Shown here in pieces: positions 46,448 through 56,299 of a DNA stretch of 64,000 nucleotides. Numbering within the stretch: position 1 is the stretch's first letter; each line of letters begins with the position of its first letter. A program made the translations under genes and the position numbers. The stretch covers positions 1 to 64,000 of the forward strand of contig NZ_JAJGQH010000010.1 in NCBI RefSeq assembly GCF_020783655.1, given 5' to 3'. A model generated the notes under the pieces. The model made no database searches. It was not told the origin of the DNA and worked only from the letters and a program-made list of their open reading frames with translations. This DNA comes from Xanthomonas melonis. Lineage in GTDB: Bacteria; Pseudomonadota; Gammaproteobacteria; Xanthomonadales; Xanthomonadaceae.

Positions 46448-47866
46448 ATGTTGTGGGCCTGCCTATTGCTGCCGCAGCTGGCGCTGGACGCTGTCCTTCG
46501 GCGTCTGGAAGAACCGCAGGTGCCGCTGGCGCTGGTGGAAGGCCCGGCGCAGCTGCGCAGCCTGCATTCGGTCAATGCCGCAGCCGCGGCGGCGGGCTTG
46601 AAGGCCGGCATCCGGTTGTCGGCGGCGCATGCGCTGATGACGCAGGTACGTACCATCGATTACGACGCGCAGGACGAAGCGCGGATGCAGCGGTTTCTTG
46701 CGGCCTGGGCATACCGGCATAGTTCGTTGGTGAGCCAGCAATGGTCGCGCGCCATCGTGCTGGAAGCCGCAGCCAGCTTTCGCCTGTTCGGCCCCTGGCC
46801 ACGTTTCGAGCGCCGCCTGCGCGATGAGCTGCAGGCGCTGGGCTTCCAGCACCGGCTTGCGCTGGCGCCCACGCCGCGTGCCGCACGCGTACTGGCCGGC
46901 CTGCGCGATGGTATGGCGGTGACAGAATTGCAGGCCCTGCACCGAACGCTGGACAGCGTGCCGGTGCGTCGTGCCGCGTTGCCGGGCGATGCCGGCGAGC
47001 GCCTGCAGCACATGGGCATCCGCACGCTCGCCGCAGTGCGTGCGCTGCCGCGGGACGGGCTGCGCCGCCGCTTCGGTGCAGACCTGCTGGAGCACCTGGA
47101 TCGCCTCTATGGCGACGCCGATGATCCATTGGACTGCTATGCGCCGCCGGACCATTTCGATCAGCGCGTGGAGCTGGGCTACGAGGTGGAAACGCATCCG
47201 GCGCTGCTGTTCCCGCTGCGGCGGTTGATCGGCGACCTGTGCACCTACCTGTCCATCCGCGACGGCGGCGTGCAGCGTTTCCTGCTGCGGCTGGAGCACG
47301 AAGAGGGCGCCACCGATGTGGAGATCGGCCTGCTCACGCCCGAGCGTGCGCCCACGCTGCTGTTCGAGCTGGCCCGCAACCGGCTGGAGCGGGTGGAGAT
47401 TCCGCGCCCGGTGGTGGCGATGCGCCTGCTGGCGCGCCAGTTGCCCCCGTTCGTGCCGGCCATGCGCGACCTGTTCGATCAGCGCGCGCAGCAATCGGTG
47501 GACTGGCCGCAACTGCGCGAGCGCCTGCGTGCGCGGTTGGGCGATGAGGCGGTGTATCGGGTGATGCCGGCCGACGATCCACGCCCGGAGCGGGCCTGGC
47601 GGCGCGCCATCGGCGATGCGGTGCGCGAGGCCGCTGCGCCGCCACGCCCGCCGCGGCCCACCTGGCTGCTGCCGCAACCGGTACCGCTGCACGAGACCCA
47701 GCTGCGCATCGTGTCCGGCCCGGAGCGGCTGGAAAGCGGCTGGTGGGACGACGCCGAAGCCCGACGCGACTACTACGTGGTGGAAACCGCGCGCGGCCGC
47801 CGCGCCTGGGTGTTCGCCGCGCCGGGCCGTGTGGATGGCTGGATGCTGCATGGATGGTTTGCGTGA
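46448..47866 (+). CDS. imuB: ImuB, inactive Y-family polymerase homologue
   Basis: A 472-residue Y-family-like protein that bridges DnaE2, ImuA and the beta clamp. It keeps the fold ([54 protein letters not shown]) but the catalytic acidic residues expected of a polymerase are not evident at the N-terminus ([19 protein letters not shown]). It starts nine bases after imuA. Confidence 0.9.
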   Translation: MLWACLLLPQLALDAVLRRLEEPQVPLALVEGPAQLRSLHSVNAAAAAAGLKAGIRLSAAHALMTQVRTIDYDAQDEARMQRFLAAWAYRHSSLVSQQWSRAIVLEAAASFRLFGPWPRFERRLRDELQALGFQHRLALAPTPRAARVLAGLRDGMAVTELQALHRTLDSVPVRRAALPGDAGERLQHMGIRTLAAVRALPRDGLRRRFGADLLEHLDRLYGDADDPLDCYAPPDHFDQRVELGYEVETHPALLFPLRRLIGDLCTYLSIRDGGVQRFLLRLEHEEGATDVEIGLLTPERAPTLLFELARNRLERVEIPRPVVAMRLLARQLPPFVPAMRDLFDQRAQQSVDWPQLRERLRARLGDEAVYRVMPADDPRPERAWRRAIGDAVREAAAPPRPPRPTWLLPQPVPLHETQLRIVSGPERLESGWWDDAEARRDYYVVETARGRRAWVFAAPGRVDGWMLHGWFA

Positions 47867-48035
47867 CCGGATCCATGTCCGCGAGGGATTGCAGCATGTC
47901 CTGGCCGGTGCATCGCTGCGCTGGCGGCGCACGTGGCACGCGTTGCGCGCAATCGGCCACAGGATCTGCAAGCGCACGGTCTGCTGCGCACCGCAATTTG
48001 TGTGCGGCGCTGCGCACTGCGCACGAGCCGCGTCC

Positions 48036-51000
48036 ATGAGCTGGGACGACGCCGTCGATGGCGTGGACCGCGATACCCCCGGCGGGCGCATGCCGCGTGG
48101 CTGGAATGTGGCCGCACGCCTGCGCGCGGCCAATGACGATGTCACCCATGCAGACGCTGCCGATGGGTTGCCCGCCTATGCCGAGCTGCATTGCCTGTCG
48201 GATTTCTCGTTCCTGCGTGGCGCGTCCAGTGCCGAGCAGCTGTTCTCGCGTGCGCAGCACTGCGGCTACAGCGCGCTGGCGATCACCGACGAATGCTCGC
48301 TGGCCGGCATCGTGCGCGGCCTGGAGGCCTCGCGCGCCACCGGGGTGCGGCTGATCGTCGGCAGCGAATTTACCCTGGTCGATGGCACCCGCTTCGTGCT
48401 GCTGGTGGAGCATGCGCAAGGCTATCCGCAGCTGTGCGCGCTGATCACCACCGCACGGCGCGCGGCAGGCAAGGGCGCCTATCGGCTGGGGCGTGCCGAG
48501 GTGGAAGCGCAGTTCCGCGACGCGGTGCCCGGCGTGTTCGCGTTGTGGCTGCCCGGCATGCAGCCGCAGGCCGAGCAGGGCGCCTGGTTGCAGCAGGTGT
48601 TCGGCGAGCGCGCATTCGTGGCGGTAGAGCTGCACCGCGAACAGGACGATGCCGCGCGCCTGCAGGCGCTGCAACTGCTGGCGCAGCAGCTGGGCATGAC
48701 CGCCCTGGCCAGTGGCGATGTGCATATGGCGCAGCGCCGCGAGCGCATCGTGCAGGACACCTTGACCGCCATCCGTCACGGCCTGCCGCTGGCCGAATGC
48801 GGCGCGCACCTGTTTCGCAATGGCGAGCGGCATCTGCGTACCCGGCGCGCGCTGGGCAACATCTATCCACCGGCCTTGCTGCAGGCCACGCTGGCATTGG
48901 CGCAGCGCTGCACCTTCGACATCTCCAGACTCGAATACAACTATCCCAAAGAGTTGGTGCCCGAAGGGCATACGCCTGCGAGTTATCTGCGTCAGCTCAC
49001 CGAAGCCGGTATCCGCGAGCGCTGGCCCGGCGGTATCTCGGCCAAGGTGCGCGAGGACATCGAAAAAGAGTTGGCCTTGATCGCGTTCAAGAACTACGAG
49101 GCATTCTTCCTCACTGTGCACGACGTGGTGCGCTTCGCGCGGTCCAGGAAAATTCTCTGCCAGGGCCGCGGCTCATCAGCCAACTCGGCGGTGTGTTATG
49201 CATTGGGCATCACGGCGGTCAACCCGGACGAAACACGTCTGTTGATGGCGCGCTTCCTGTCCGAACAACGCGACGAGCCGCCGGATATCGACGTGGATTT
49301 CGAGCACGAACGCCGCGAGGAAGTGCTGCAATACGTTTACGAGAAATACGGCCGCGAACGCGCCGCCCTTGCCGCCACGGTGATCTGCTACCGCGGCAAG
49401 AGCGCGGTGCGCGATGTGGCCAAGGCGTTCGGGCTGCCGCCCGACCAGATCGCGCTGCTGGCCAATTGCTATGGCTGGGGCAATGGCGATACGCCGATGG
49501 AGCAGCGCATCGAGGAAGCCGGCTTCGATCTGGCCAATCCGTTGATCGACAAGATCCTCAACGTGACCGAGCAGTTGCGCGATCACCCGCGGCACCTGTC
49601 GCAGCACGTGGGCGGATTCGTGATCTCCGATGAACCGCTGTCGCTGCTGGTGCCGGTGGAGAACGCCGCCATGGCCGACCGCACCATCATCCAGTGGGAC
49701 AAGGACGATCTGGAAACCATGAAGCTGCTCAAGGTCGATTGCCTGGCCCTGGGCATGCTGACCTGCATCCGCAAAACGCTGGAACTGGTGCGTGGTCATC
49801 GTGATCGCACGTTCACCATTGCCACGCTTCCGAACGACGATACGCCGACCTACAGGATGATCCAGCGTGCCGACACCGTCGGCGTGTTCCAGATCGAGTC
49901 GCGTGCACAGATGGCGATGCTGCCAAGGCTCAAACCGGCAGAGTTCTACGACCTGGTGATCGAAGTGGCGATCGTGCGGCCTGGCCCGATCCAGGGCGAT
50001 ATGGTGCACCCGTACCTGCAACGCCGCAAAGACAAGAGCCTGATCAACTATCCCTCCGAAGGCGTAGAAAAGATTCTCGGGCCAACATTGGGAATTCCGC
50101 TGTTCCAGGAGCAGGTGATGGAGTTGGTGATCCACGCCGGCTACGACCCTGACGAAGCCGACAAGCTGCGCCGTTCGATGGCGGCCTGGCGCCGCGGTGG
50201 CGATATGGAATCGCATCGCGTGCACATTCGCGCATTGATGGAAGGCAAAGGCTACGCCTCCACCTTCATCGACCAGATCTTCGAGCAGATCAAGGGCTTC
50301 GGCTCCTACGGGTTTCCGCAAAGCCATGCCGCCTCGTTCGCCAAGCTGGTCTATGCCAGTTGCTGGCTCAAGCGCCACGAACCGGCGGCCTTCGCCTGCG
50401 GCCTGCTCAATGCGCAGCCGATGGGCTTCTATTCGGCCAGCCAGATCGTGCAGGACGCGCGCCGCGGCAGCCCCGAGCGCGCGGCGGTGCAGGTGCTGCC
50501 GGTGGACGTGCTGCACAGCGACTGGGACAACACCCTGGTCGGCGGCAGGCCGTGGCGCAGCGACGAGGACCCTGGCGAACAACCGGCGATCCGGCTGGGC
50601 ATGCGACAGATCAGCGGCTTGTCGAAGCAGGCGGCCCTGCGCCTGGTCGCCGCGCGTGCGCAGCGCGCCTTCGCCGATATCGGCGACCTGTGCCTGCGTG
50701 CGGCGCTGGACGAAAAGGCCCGCCTGGCACTGGCCGAGGCCGGGGCGCTGCAGTCGATGGTGGGCAACCGCAATGCCGCGCGCTGGGCCATGGCCGGGGT
50801 GGAGGCGCGTCGCCCGTTGCTGCCGGGCAGCCCGAAAGAGCGCCTGGTGCAGTTCGAGGCGCCGCGCGCGGGCGAGGAGATCCTGGCCGATTACCGCGCG
50901 GTGGGCTTGAGCCTGCGGCAGCACCCGATGGCGCTGCTGCGCCCGCAGATGGTGCAGCGGCGCATCCTGGGCCTGCGCGACTTGCAGGGCCGCCGCCACG

Positions 51001-51284
51001 GCAGCGGCGTGCACGTGGCCGGGCTGGTGACCCAGCGCCAGCGCCCGGCTACCGCCAAGGGCACCATCTTCGTCACCCTGGAAGACGAGCACGGCATGAT
51101 CAACGTGATCGTCTGGGCGCACCTGGCGCTGCGGCGCCGCCGCGCGCTGCTGGAATCGCGCCTGCTCGCGGTGCGCGGGCGCTGGGAACGCGTGGATGGC
51201 GTGGAGCACCTGATCGCCGGCGACCTGCACGACCTCAGCGACCTGCTCGGCCAGATGCAGCTGCCTTCGCGCGATTTCCACTAG
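48036..51284 (+). CDS. dnaE2: DnaE2, error-prone DNA polymerase III alpha paralogue
   Basis: A 1082-residue C-family polymerase that performs translesion synthesis in SOS mutagenesis. The N-terminal PHP domain begins [18 protein letters not shown]. Catalytic palm motifs include [17 protein letters not shown] and [16 protein letters not shown] (415-430). A helix-hairpin-helix and an OB fold ([30 protein letters not shown]) close the protein. The ATG at 48036 fits the usual DnaE2 length of 1050-1080; a 170-base gap separates it from imuB and shows no other gene. Confidence 0.95.
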   Translation: MSWDDAVDGVDRDTPGGRMPRGWNVAARLRAANDDVTHADAADGLPAYAELHCLSDFSFLRGASSAEQLFSRAQHCGYSALAITDECSLAGIVRGLEASRATGVRLIVGSEFTLVDGTRFVLLVEHAQGYPQLCALITTARRAAGKGAYRLGRAEVEAQFRDAVPGVFALWLPGMQPQAEQGAWLQQVFGERAFVAVELHREQDDAARLQALQLLAQQLGMTALASGDVHMAQRRERIVQDTLTAIRHGLPLAECGAHLFRNGERHLRTRRALGNIYPPALLQATLALAQRCTFDISRLEYNYPKELVPEGHTPASYLRQLTEAGIRERWPGGISAKVREDIEKELALIAFKNYEAFFLTVHDVVRFARSRKILCQGRGSSANSAVCYALGITAVNPDETRLLMARFLSEQRDEPPDIDVDFEHERREEVLQYVYEKYGRERAALAATVICYRGKSAVRDVAKAFGLPPDQIALLANCYGWGNGDTPMEQRIEEAGFDLANPLIDKILNVTEQLRDHPRHLSQHVGGFVISDEPLSLLVPVENAAMADRTIIQWDKDDLETMKLLKVDCLALGMLTCIRKTLELVRGHRDRTFTIATLPNDDTPTYRMIQRADTVGVFQIESRAQMAMLPRLKPAEFYDLVIEVAIVRPGPIQGDMVHPYLQRRKDKSLINYPSEGVEKILGPTLGIPLFQEQVMELVIHAGYDPDEADKLRRSMAAWRRGGDMESHRVHIRALMEGKGYASTFIDQIFEQIKGFGSYGFPQSHAASFAKLVYASCWLKRHEPAAFACGLLNAQPMGFYSASQIVQDARRGSPERAAVQVLPVDVLHSDWDNTLVGGRPWRSDEDPGEQPAIRLGMRQISGLSKQAALRLVAARAQRAFADIGDLCLRAALDEKARLALAEAGALQSMVGNRNAARWAMAGVEARRPLLPGSPKERLVQFEAPRAGEEILADYRAVGLSLRQHPMALLRPQMVQRRILGLRDLQGRRHGSGVHVAGLVTQRQRPATAKGTIFVTLEDEHGMINVIVWAHLALRRRRALLESRLLAVRGRWERVDGVEHLIAGDLHDLSDLLGQMQLPSRDFH

Positions 51285-51666
51285 CAGCGATCCACGCGTC
51301 ACCGTCGACCAGTCAGGGGTGCAATGCGCCATCCCGACCGGCGTTGGCGTCAGCGGTGATCATGCGCAGCTGTGCGCGGGCCCTCGCGAGCGATGCGTAC
51401 CGTGCGGTCGCTATGGCATTGCCGCAGATCGTCGGGCGCGCCGCTGGCGGCGATGGATCGTGTTTCTCGTGCACGGCCCAGCCCGCCAGCGGCCGTGATC
51501 CCGATGCGCCCGCCGCCACTGCGGCCACGCCAACGGGGCCGCTCGTCGGCTCACGCCAACCAACCGGTCTGTTCCATGCCCGGGTCACCGGGAACCAACC
51601 GGTCTGTGCTACACCATGCACTCCCGCGCGCTCCGCGCGAGCTGTTCCTTCACCCACGAGGCGATC
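51285..51666. other. Gene-free stretch before the HDOD gene, with a 15-base direct repeat
   Basis: AACCAACCGGTCTGT occurs at 51558-51572 and 51593-51607, 35 bases apart start to start, about 60-110 bases before the HDOD start. Paired direct repeats at this spacing could be an activator site. Nothing else is recognisable in the region. Confidence 0.4.
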
Positions 51667-52485
51667 ATGAAGTTGGAGGCGTTGTTCGAGCAGTTGCATA
51701 CCTTGCCCACCGTGCCCAAGGTGGCGCAGGACCTGATCCGTCAGTTCGACGATCCGGACACCAATATCGATACGCTGGCGCACACCATCGAGCGCGATCC
51801 GGTGATCGCCGCCAAGGTGCTGCGGTTGGCCAATTCGGCGCGCTTCCATGGTCTGCGCGATTCCACCAGTGTGGAAGACGCCGCCATGCGGCTGGGTTTC
51901 AACACGCTGCGCACGCTGGTGCTGGCCTCGGCGATGACCGGCGCCTTCCGTGCCGGCCCGGGCTTCGACCTCAAGGCGTTCTGGCGGCACAGTTTCGAAG
52001 TGGCCGGCATCTGCCGCCTGCTGGCGCGCCAGCATGGGCTCGATCCGGAGACCGCCTTCACCTGCGGCATGATGCACAACATCGGCGAACTGCTGATCCA
52101 GTCCGGCGCACCGGACTACGCCAGCCGCATCAATCACGAGACCTCATCGGCCGGGCATGCCGCCGAAGAAACCCTGCAGCTGGGCTTCGGCTACCCGGAG
52201 GTCGGCGCCGAGCTGGCACGCCGCTGGCAGCTGCCGACGGTGATCCAGAACGCCATCGCCTACCAGGTGCGCCCTGCGGCCGCGCCCGAGGGCGAGCGCA
52301 TGCCGTTGCTGGTCGCCCAGGCGGTACAGGTCTCCGACGCATTGCATGCCCATGGCGGCGCCACCGCGGCGGCACTGGAGGCGGTGCATGGGCCGTTGAT
52401 GGATGGCGTGGATCTGGACGCCCTGTTCACGGCGCTGCCGGATGTCATCGAAGCCGATCGCGCGTTCGCCGAATTGCTGCATTGA
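51667..52485 (+). CDS. HDOD-domain signalling protein
   Basis: A 272-residue protein formed by one HDOD domain (LPTVPKVAQDLIRQFDDPDTNIDTLAHTIERDPVIAAKVLRLANSARF; later FTCGMMHNIGELLI). HDOD proteins are non-catalytic relatives of HD phosphohydrolases and act as adaptors in c-di-GMP and stress signalling in xanthomonads. ATG 51667 begins the usual MKLEALFEQLHTLPTVPKV; the frame opens 17 codons earlier. Confidence 0.85.
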   Translation: MKLEALFEQLHTLPTVPKVAQDLIRQFDDPDTNIDTLAHTIERDPVIAAKVLRLANSARFHGLRDSTSVEDAAMRLGFNTLRTLVLASAMTGAFRAGPGFDLKAFWRHSFEVAGICRLLARQHGLDPETAFTCGMMHNIGELLIQSGAPDYASRINHETSSAGHAAEETLQLGFGYPEVGAELARRWQLPTVIQNAIAYQVRPAAAPEGERMPLLVAQAVQVSDALHAHGGATAAALEAVHGPLMDGVDLDALFTALPDVIEADRAFAELLH

Positions 52486-52577
52486 GCCGTCTGCGGCTGC
52501 GTCGCTGCAGACGCAGCGGATCCAACGTGCGGTCCTGCGCGCTTGGGTTGGTGACGCTTGCGATGGCAGACAGGGAA

Positions 52578-52608
52578 CCGCTCCTGCCCGGGCCCGCGGC
52601 AGGAGCGG
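52578..52608 (+). terminator. Hairpin in the HDOD-OPT gap
   Basis: CCGCTCCTGCC pairs perfectly with GGCAGGAGCGG around CGGGCCCGC; a second stem (GTCTGC/GCAGAC) lies nearer the HDOD stop. No T run follows. The rest of the 416-base gap (52486-52901) shows no gene. Confidence 0.45.
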
Positions 52609-52901
52609 GCTGCCAGCGGGATGGTGACTGCAGGGTGGCGATCAGCATGCAGGGCGTTTGATACCGCAAGGCCGGCGTTACTTTCCTATGGCTGCGCAAG
52701 CTGCCGCTGCCGTCTGCCGGCACCTGCGCTGTCTCGGCGAGGGCGCCCTGCACCGTGGCGACGACAGATGCCGCGGAGCGGCCGCCTTGTCATGTGCGTC
52801 ACACGCCAGACCCTGCACGCTGTCACGCCGCGCCGCAGCTGGACTCGATCGGGCGCACACGCTAGCGTGGCACGGATTTTTTGCCCACAGGGGAGTGCCC
52901 A

Positions 52902-54854
52902 ATGAGCCATGACGCGCAGCCGCGCCAGCTCACCTTTCGCGCTGTCGTACTGGCCATCGTGCTGGCGGTGGTGCTGTCGGCCGCCAACGCCTATCTCGGC
53001 CTGTTCGCGGGCCTGACCATCGCCACCGCGATTCCGGCGGCCGTGGTGTCGATGGGCGTGCTGCGCCTGCTCGGCGGCGGCACCATCCTGGAGAACAACA
53101 TCGTCCAGACCGGCGCCTCGGCCGGTTCGTCGATCGCCGCCGGGGTGATCTTCACCATTCCGGCGCTGGTGATCATGGGCTACTGGCCGGACTTCAAATA
53201 CTGGTGGGTACTGGGCATCGCCGGCATGGGCGGCCTGCTGGGTGTGCTGTTCTCGGTGCCGCTGCGGCGTTCGATGATCGTCGAAGACCCGCTGCCGTTC
53301 CCCGAAGGCAAGGCCGCCGCCGAAGTGCTCAAGGCTGGCGAAAATCCCGGCCCGGGCCTGAAGATCCTGGCCGCCTCCGGCGCCATCGGTGCGCTGGTCA
53401 AGCTGGGCGCGGCCAGCGGGCTGCGGGTGATTCCGGACACCTGGGCGCAGGCCACCTACCTGGGCGGCAGCCGCCTGGTGGGCTATATCGGCACCAATCT
53501 GTCGCCGGCATTGCTGGGCGTGGGCTACATCGTCGGCCTGAACGTGGGCATCGTGGTGCTGTCCGGCTCCATCCTGTCCTGGCACATCGCCATCCCGCTG
53601 TACCAGCAGTTCTTCATGGGCTCGGACCCGGCCCTGGCGCAGAGCCTGGCCGGTGTGCCGGCGGCCGATGCGGCGTTCGGCATCTGGGGCGCGAAGATCC
53701 GCTATCTCGGTGTCGGCGCGATGTTGATCGGTGGCGTGTGGACGCTGTTCTCGCTGCGCAAGTCACTGCTGTCCGGCGTCAAGAGCGGCTTTGCCGCCGC
53801 ACGCAAGGGCAGCGGCGGGGTGGTGGCGCACACCGAGCGCGACCTGCCGATGAAGTGGATGCTGGTGGCGCTGGTGCTGTGCACGCTGCCGCTGCTGGGC
53901 CTGTACCAGGCCATCGTGCAGCAGTGGCACGTCTCGATCCCGATGACCATCATCATGATCGTGGCCGGCTTCCTGTTCGTATCGGTGTCCGGCTATCTGG
54001 CCGGCTTGATCGGCTCGTCCAACAACCCGGTCTCCGGTATCACCATCTCCACCATCCTGTTCGCTTCGGCGGTGCTGGTGCTGCTGCTGGGCAAGAGCGG
54101 GCTGGTGCCGGTGGGTATCGGTGCGGCGCCGCTGGGCGCGGTGGCCGCGATCATGATCGGCGCAGTGGTGTGCTGCGCGGCGGCGGTGGGCGGCGACAAC
54201 CTGCAGGATCTCAAAACCGGTTATTTAGTTGGTGCCACGCCTTGGAAGCAGCAGTTGATGCTGGCAATCGGCGCATTTTCTTGCGCGCTGATCATGGCGC
54301 CTGTGCTGAATTTGCTTGCCCAAGCCTATGGGATTGGATCCAAGACGCTTCCCGCGCCGCAGGCGATGCTGATGGCATCGGTGGCGAAGGGGCTCTTTGG
54401 GGGGCAGCTGCCATGGGCAGTCATCGCCATTGGCGCTGGCGTTGGTGCAGTCATTATCGCGGTAGACGAGTACCTGAAGAAGACGGGGAAGCGCTTTCGT
54501 GTGCCAGTGCTTGCTGCTGCGATCGGTATCTACCTGCCACTAGAATTGATGGTTCCGATCTTCTTGGGTGGTCTGATTGCTCATCTGGTGGAGCGCTATC
54601 ACAAGATTCGTGCTGACGACGACGAAGGCCGTGATCGCGTGCACCGTCCGGGCGTGTTGTTTGCCGCAGGCCTGATCACGGGTGAGGCCTTGATGGGTAT
54701 CGGCATTGCACTGCCAATCGTGATTACCAATAACAAGGATGTGTTGGCGTTGCCTGGAGGTTATCAGCTCAATCAATGGTTCGGCCTGGCCATTCTGGCG
54801 TTGGTCGGCTGGCTGCTCTATCGCGTCGGCAAGCGCGGCGAACGCGCTGCCTGA
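52902..54854 (+). CDS. OPT-family oligopeptide transporter
   Basis: A 650-residue inner-membrane transporter with roughly 14-16 membrane helices. The N-terminus (QLTFRAVVLAIVLAVVLSAANAYLGLFAGLTIATAIPAAV) and EPLPFPEGKAAAEVLKAGE-like segment (DPLPFPEGKAAAEVLKAGE) are typical of bacterial OPT proteins that take up oligopeptides or metal-peptide complexes. AGGGGAG lies upstream of ATG 52902. From about 54216 to near the end the third codon positions switch from nearly all G/C to mixed (for example GGT TAT TTA GTT GGT), although the reading frame stays intact. Confidence 0.9.
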   Translation: MSHDAQPRQLTFRAVVLAIVLAVVLSAANAYLGLFAGLTIATAIPAAVVSMGVLRLLGGGTILENNIVQTGASAGSSIAAGVIFTIPALVIMGYWPDFKYWWVLGIAGMGGLLGVLFSVPLRRSMIVEDPLPFPEGKAAAEVLKAGENPGPGLKILAASGAIGALVKLGAASGLRVIPDTWAQATYLGGSRLVGYIGTNLSPALLGVGYIVGLNVGIVVLSGSILSWHIAIPLYQQFFMGSDPALAQSLAGVPAADAAFGIWGAKIRYLGVGAMLIGGVWTLFSLRKSLLSGVKSGFAAARKGSGGVVAHTERDLPMKWMLVALVLCTLPLLGLYQAIVQQWHVSIPMTIIMIVAGFLFVSVSGYLAGLIGSSNNPVSGITISTILFASAVLVLLLGKSGLVPVGIGAAPLGAVAAIMIGAVVCCAAAVGGDNLQDLKTGYLVGATPWKQQLMLAIGAFSCALIMAPVLNLLAQAYGIGSKTLPAPQAMLMASVAKGLFGGQLPWAVIAIGAGVGAVIIAVDEYLKKTGKRFRVPVLAAAIGIYLPLELMVPIFLGGLIAHLVERYHKIRADDDEGRDRVHRPGVLFAAGLITGEALMGIGIALPIVITNNKDVLALPGGYQLNQWFGLAILALVGWLLYRVGKRGERAA

Positions 54855-54862
54855 TGCCGGCG

Positions 54863-54896
54863 CTGCAGGTGGTGCACGCGCGTGTACCACCTGCAG
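54863..54896 (+). terminator. Hairpin after the OPT gene
   Basis: CTGCAGGTGGT pairs with ACCACCTGCAG nine bases after the stop, and the loop (GCACGCGCGTGT) can pair further. No T run is present. The remaining gap to 55328 contains no recognisable gene. Confidence 0.55.
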
Positions 54897-55328
54897 TGCG
54901 CAGCGCTGCCCGGGGCACGCCTGCGGTCTCTGTGGCGAATGTGGATCTGCAGGCCAGGCACTGTTGTCCAGCCGGCGCTGCATCATGCACGCACACCGGA
55001 GCACCACCGGTCACGCCACTTTGCGCGGGATTTACGCTTCACGCCGGGCGCCGGCATAGCGCCTTTATGCCGCCGTTACCTATCGTGGCGTCTCCCGCAC
55101 CGCGGTGCGCCACGAGATTCGCAGACCGCATCATCCCCGACCTGTCCTCCCAGCCACCGCTGCGCGCACGCGACAGCTCGAACCACCCGCACTTGCCTTC
55201 GTGGTCAGCGTGCGCCGGCATCGATGCCTCCCGGAGAGGTCTCGGCGCCCGCGGCCTGCCGCATCCCACCCTGAGTTATCGCGCGCCTGCCTTCCGGTAT
55301 GGCGCCGCTTCGCCATGGAATCCATCCA

Positions 55329-56171
55329 ATGCCGTTTGCCGTTCCCCATTCTCCCGCGCGCCAGCGCGTGCCGCTGCTCACCCTCGCATCGACCGTACTG
55401 CTATGCGCTGCCTCATGGCAGGTGCACGCACAGGACGCCAGCGAGGCGCCGCTGTGCACCGACCGTCCGACCAAGGCCAATGCCACCTGCACCGTGCCGG
55501 CCGGCGCCTGGCAGCTGGAAACCGATATCGGTAACTACGCTCGCGACACCCAGCCCGGCACGCGTACCGAAACGTCCTACTTCACCAATCCCACGCTCAA
55601 GTACGGCGTCAGTGACCGCATCGATCTGCAGCTCAACTGGGCCCCGCAGCTGCAGGTCAGGAGCACCGATCGTGCAACCGGCGAGCGCAGCAGCCTCAGT
55701 GGCGGTGGCGATCTCTACCTGCGCATGAAAGCGCGCGTCTACCAGAGCGATACCGCCAGCGTGGCGCTGTTGCCGTTCGTCAAGGCGCCCACTGCGCGCA
55801 CCGGCCTGGGCAACGACAGCTGGGAAGGCGGGCTCGCGGTGCCGATCAGCTTCGTACTGCCGCGCAGCTTCTCGCTGACCTTCGGTCCGGAGCTGGATTG
55901 GCTGGCCGACAGCGACGGCAGCGGCAAGCACGTGGCCATCGTCAACCTGATCAACCTGGCGCGGCCGTTGACGCCCAGATTGTCGATGGCGGTGGAGCTG
56001 TGGTCCTCGATCAATCGCGATCCCGCGCAGACCATCGAACAGGCCTCGGCCGACATCGCCGCCACCTATCTGCTCAATCCGCTGCTGCAGCTGGATGTGG
56101 GCGCCAATTTCGGCCTCAACGAGCGTACCCCGGACGCGCAGCTGTACATGGGGCTGTCCCACCGCTTCTGA
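55329..56171 (+). CDS. Outer-membrane MetA-pathway-like (phenol degradation family) protein
   Basis: A 280-residue protein with a signal peptide (LLTLASTVLLCAASWQVHAQ) and a beta-barrel-like body of alternating strands ending in F (LYMGLSHRF), which is typical of outer-membrane proteins. The segment CTDRPTKANATCTVPAGAWQLETDIG and the paired strands resemble the MetA-pathway/phenol-degradation porin-like family. Substrate unknown. ATG 55329 gives a short n-region before the signal. Confidence 0.65.
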   Translation: MPFAVPHSPARQRVPLLTLASTVLLCAASWQVHAQDASEAPLCTDRPTKANATCTVPAGAWQLETDIGNYARDTQPGTRTETSYFTNPTLKYGVSDRIDLQLNWAPQLQVRSTDRATGERSSLSGGGDLYLRMKARVYQSDTASVALLPFVKAPTARTGLGNDSWEGGLAVPISFVLPRSFSLTFGPELDWLADSDGSGKHVAIVNLINLARPLTPRLSMAVELWSSINRDPAQTIEQASADIAATYLLNPLLQLDVGANFGLNERTPDAQLYMGLSHRF

Positions 56172-56299
56172 GCCATGGCTCACACCTGCCGCAGGCGTGG
56201 GGCAGGTGTGGGGACGGGGCGGCGATGCATGACCTCCTGCCTTTGCGCGTGCGCCGCAGCAACGCCTACCATCGACGTTTTGCCGTTGCGGGAATCTCG

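Noticed and set aside
49176..51332. 718-codon minus-strand frame opposite dnaE2
   Set aside because: Antisense shadow; the plus strand encodes conserved polymerase motifs throughout and the minus translation has no recognisable family.
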